A stretch of 64,000 bases of DNA from CAYQJL01 sp964573295 (lineage in GTDB: Bacteria; Eisenbacteria; RBG-16-71-46; CAIMUX01; WJJG01): assembly GCA_964573295.1 (NCBI GenBank), contig CAZNJE010000012.1:1-64000 (forward strand), read 5' to 3'. Below are positions 61,583 through 64,000 of this stretch, piece by piece. The notes beneath the pieces were generated by a model, which worked only from the letters and a program-made list of their open reading frames with translations, did no database searches and had not been told where the DNA came from. Both the position numbers and the translations under genes were made by a program. How positions within the stretch are numbered: the stretch's first letter is position 1; each line of letters starts with the position of its first letter.

Positions 61583-62935
61583 TCATTCGTCCGACCCCGT
61601 CAGCGTCGCATCGATGGCCGCAATCATGGCGGCATCCAGCGTCTGATCGCTTGTTCCCAACTGCCGTTTCTGTTCAGCGATGTAGGCCTGACGCTCCTGA
61701 TCGAGTAGGCGGATGCGCTGCTGGATTTCGATTCGCTGGTCCGTCTGCCGCTTCACGAGCTGGGTGAGTTCGGCTTCCGATAGATCGCGGAGTTCCTCGG
61801 GTAGCGCGCTCTGGTCGATTTCGTTCAAACGCACCCGTCCTTCGTCGACGGCGTCGACCAGATCCCAGCCCGAGTTGCGATACTGCGAGGAAGCCTTGAA
61901 AGCGGCGCGTTCGGCCGCCACTGCCGGCGCGAGCTCGTGCGTGTGGGAGTCGACTTCCTCTTGGCGTTGGCGATGCGAGATGCCGGCGGCGCCGTAGGGG
62001 AGATAGGTCTCGTTCAAGCTGGCATTGAGCAGGGCGATCTCCTCGTCCTGCGGTGCTTCGATGTGGACGAGCTGCTGATTGTGATCGATATGCAGATACC
62101 GGCCGTCGGATAGGCGGGCCGCATCGGCCCACAGGCCGCTGAGGCCATCCGCGTGGGATCCGCAGTGGATCGTGTTGACCAGGATGCCCCGCTCGATGGC
62201 CTCCGAACATGCCTGCCGGTAGTCGACCGTGCCCTGATCGAAGGGTTCATTGCCGGCGATGAAGATGGTGCGCAAATCGTTTTCACCATCGCTCCAGTCG
62301 AGATCGTGCGCCGCGTCGTGGATGACCCAACCGCAATACTCATCTCCGCCGTTGGTGGTCAGGGCGAAGAGTTCGGCGGAAAGGGCATCGAGGTCGGTGG
62401 TCAGAGGGAGCACTTGGCGCAGGAAACCGTCTTGTGCCGCAAGGCTGCTCTTGCCGTACTCGTAGAGCGCCACCTCGAGGAGGGGAAGTGCTCCGCTGGG
62501 CTCGAACTCCCCGATGCGATTCACAATCGTCCACAGGCGAGCCTGTGCCTGGGAGATCAGGCCGCTCATGCTTCCGGAGGTGTCGAGTAAAATGGCGATC
62601 TGGATCCGCCGTGGCCCGGATGCGGGGACGCTCTCGGGGACGCTCGCGGGGAGACTTTCGGGGACACTCTCGGAGACGCTCTCACTGAAGGCGACGGTCG
62701 ATGTGGACGGTGTGACGGATAGAATGCGTGCGGTCGATGGGATCGGTGTGGCGGCCGCCGTGACCTCCGGGGTACGGGCCGTGGGCGTTCCCCACGCGCC
62801 GAGCAGCAGCAGCAGCGTCGCGCCGGTCACGCGCGCCATCCAGGAATGCCGAAGGGGTCGCGTTCGGGCCGCCCGAGAGACAGGCTGGGGACATTTTGCG
62901 ATGGTCTGGCGGGCAGCGTTGGCTGGATACTTCAT
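61583..62935 (-). CDS. Exported von Willebrand factor A-domain protein
   Basis: 450 residues; ATG 62935 has AGAGAGGG upstream. A signal-like segment (WMARVTGATLLLLLGAWG) is followed by a Ser/Val/Pro repeat (SESV/PESV/PASV, 12-base units). The VWA domain starts IQIAILLDTSGSMSGLI, with the MIDAS DxSxS, and continues with FALTTNGGDEYCGW and RTIFIAGNEPFDQ. The C-terminal part is an alpha-helical, Gln/Arg-rich region (QTDQRIEIQQRIRLLDQERQAYI). VWA proteins bind protein partners through a metal site; the ligand is unknown. Confidence 0.85.
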   Translation of the reverse strand: MKYPANAARQTIAKCPQPVSRAARTRPLRHSWMARVTGATLLLLLGAWGTPTARTPEVTAAATPIPSTARILSVTPSTSTVAFSESVSESVPESLPASVPESVPASGPRRIQIAILLDTSGSMSGLISQAQARLWTIVNRIGEFEPSGALPLLEVALYEYGKSSLAAQDGFLRQVLPLTTDLDALSAELFALTTNGGDEYCGWVIHDAAHDLDWSDGENDLRTIFIAGNEPFDQGTVDYRQACSEAIERGILVNTIHCGSHADGLSGLWADAARLSDGRYLHIDHNQQLVHIEAPQDEEIALLNASLNETYLPYGAAGISHRQRQEEVDSHTHELAPAVAAERAAFKASSQYRNSGWDLVDAVDEGRVRLNEIDQSALPEELRDLSEAELTQLVKRQTDQRIEIQQRIRLLDQERQAYIAEQKRQLGTSDQTLDAAMIAAIDATLTGSDE

Positions 62936-63110
62936 GATGATGTCCCTCTCTGCTGGAGATCTACGGTTGTCTTGGACGGCACGAGTAGCCTGAACGGCGC
63001 CGGTAGTGCCGGTAGCGCTCCTGGAACTACAGGTCGAGGGGTTGGGTTTATTCCGCCGAAAACGGATCGGCCAATGGTCCCGCCCCGAACGGATCGAACG
63101 GAAGGAGATC

Positions 63111-64000
63111 ATGACTCGCGAACAGGCCATCCAGAACACCCGCCAGAAGGCGTTTGGCCTCAATCAGACCCCGGTGATCTATGGAACGATCGCTGAGGTA
63201 GGGGCCGGACAGGAGGTGGCGCGCCACTTCTTCCAGGCCGGCGGCGCTTCGGGCACGGTTGCCAAGACCCTCTCGGCCTACGACATGCAGGTGAGCGATT
63301 CGATCTACGGGGTGGACGCCTCCGGACGCTACGTCTCGCTATCCCGGCTGGAGAGCATGCTCGAGACCGAGTACGCGGATCTGATCACGCGAGTGTCCGA
63401 GAGCCGCCCTCGGGAAACGACCTACTTCGCCTTCGCCGACACGGTGGCAGCTAAGGCCTACAAATCCGACCGCGACTGCCATGGCTGGATGGGCATTCAG
63501 TTTCAGCATGCCGCCGGCGCGGAGCCAAGTCAGGTGGTCATCCACGTTCGAATGATGGATCCGTCGAACCGGGATCAACAGGAGGCGCTTGGGATCCTGG
63601 GCGTCAATTTGATCCACGCGGCGTTCGTCCGCACGGGAGAGCCCGGTGAGCTGGTGGACTCGCTCATCGAGCACATCGCCTGGGGCCGGATCGAGATCGA
63701 CTACCTGCGATTACGCGGCCCGCGATTCGCGGGAGTCGATAATCTGACGATGAACCTGCGCCTCGTGACCTCGAGCCTCAGCCCAGTGGTCGTGGTTTCC
63801 CCGGATCGCGGCCCGGTCGTGCCGGCCGACCTGATCTTCCGCAAGCACGTGCTGCTCTTGCGCGGGGCGTTTCGTCCCTTCTCCCAGGTGCAGGCCGACA
63901 TGATCCGCTACGGCACGGATGCGTTTACGCACGATCTGCACACATCTGATAAGAACGTGGTCTGCTTCTGCGAGATGAACGTGGCGCAGTACCTCTCGGA
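63111..64000 (+). CDS. Conserved protein of unknown function (3' end outside window)
   Basis: The frame from ATG 63111 (AAGGAG upstream) is open for 296 codons to the window edge. It begins TREQAIQNTRQKAFGLNQTP, then YGTIAEVGAGQEVARHFFQAGGASGTVAKTLSAYDM, a strongly conserved-looking start. Later parts are TTYFAFADTVAAKAYKSDRD, CHGWMGIQFQH, VIHVRMMDPSNRDQQEALGILGVNLIHAAF and CFCEMNVAQYLS. I recall similar proteins annotated loosely as nicotinate-nucleotide adenylyltransferase or hypothetical, but I do not trust that name. It is divergent from the VWA gene. No signal peptide. Confidence 0.75.
   Translation, partial: MTREQAIQNTRQKAFGLNQTPVIYGTIAEVGAGQEVARHFFQAGGASGTVAKTLSAYDMQVSDSIYGVDASGRYVSLSRLESMLETEYADLITRVSESRPRETTYFAFADTVAAKAYKSDRDCHGWMGIQFQHAAGAEPSQVVIHVRMMDPSNRDQQEALGILGVNLIHAAFVRTGEPGELVDSLIEHIAWGRIEIDYLRLRGPRFAGVDNLTMNLRLVTSSLSPVVVVSPDRGPVVPADLIFRKHVLLLRGAFRPFSQVQADMIRYGTDAFTHDLHTSDKNVVCFCEMNVAQYLS

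Overview
The window is 64 kb of GC-rich bacterial chromosome with dense, operon-style gene order. It looks like a Gram-negative, FCB-like or Eisenbacteria/Krumholzibacteria-like organism. The reasons are several secreted proteins ending in a FlgD-type Ig-like sorting module, a gingipain-like (C25) protease, a TonB/ExbB/ExbD system with an Oar-like receptor, an Omp85/D15 barrel, system II cytochrome c maturation, and apparent secreted selenoproteins. The lineage is an inference from gene content; there is no rRNA or tRNA in the window. Two N-runs (9120-9129 and 21878-21977) show this is a gapped assembly.

Layout. 1-8.3 kb: GNAT acetyltransferase, VanZ-like protein, a translationally coupled sugar acyltransferase/NFACT pair, rhomboid protease, and a long-form guaA. 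8.3-20.5 kb: an accessory-looking block of large secreted proteins (C25 peptidase, a 14-unit repeat protein, a propeller-like protein), bounded by a second, decayed copy of the guaA 3' end at about 17.8-18.2 kb. 20.5-27 kb: tetraheme cytochrome c, a flavoprotein cut by an assembly gap, ccsA-resB, and two thioredoxin-like proteins. 27-32.3 kb: degenerate cyclase-like protein, cheA, cheW, cheR. 32.3-42.6 kb: biotin carrier and carboxyltransferase, outer-membrane and lipoprotein genes, Nudix hydrolase, and a four-gene minus-strand cluster of mostly unknown function. 42.8-48.8 kb: two paralogous Omp28-like secreted thioredoxin-fold proteins, each interrupted by an in-frame TGA where the first Cys of the CxxC motif belongs, with a TPR protein and a membrane ferredoxin between them. 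49-52.4 kb: sdhCDAB. 53-59 kb: TonB-dependent receptor convergent with exbD-exbD-exbB-tonB. 59.3-64 kb: YfiR-like protein plus sensor kinase, VWA protein, and an unfinished conserved gene.

Most important observation: the two genes at 42880-44895 and 47653-48801 read as selenoproteins with the motif UxxCxxAxCGL (U = TGA). The TGA falls at the same aligned place in both, right after Trp. The second has a near-textbook bacterial SECIS hairpin (bulged U, GGU-starting loop, 19 nt after the TGA). TGA is used as an ordinary stop by neighbouring genes (rhomboid, cheW, resB, sdhD), so a changed genetic code is unlikely. The TPR protein with a Cys-rich tail and the NapH-like membrane Fe-S protein between them suggest an electron-delivery module for exported Sec-thiol proteins; that link is inferred from position only.
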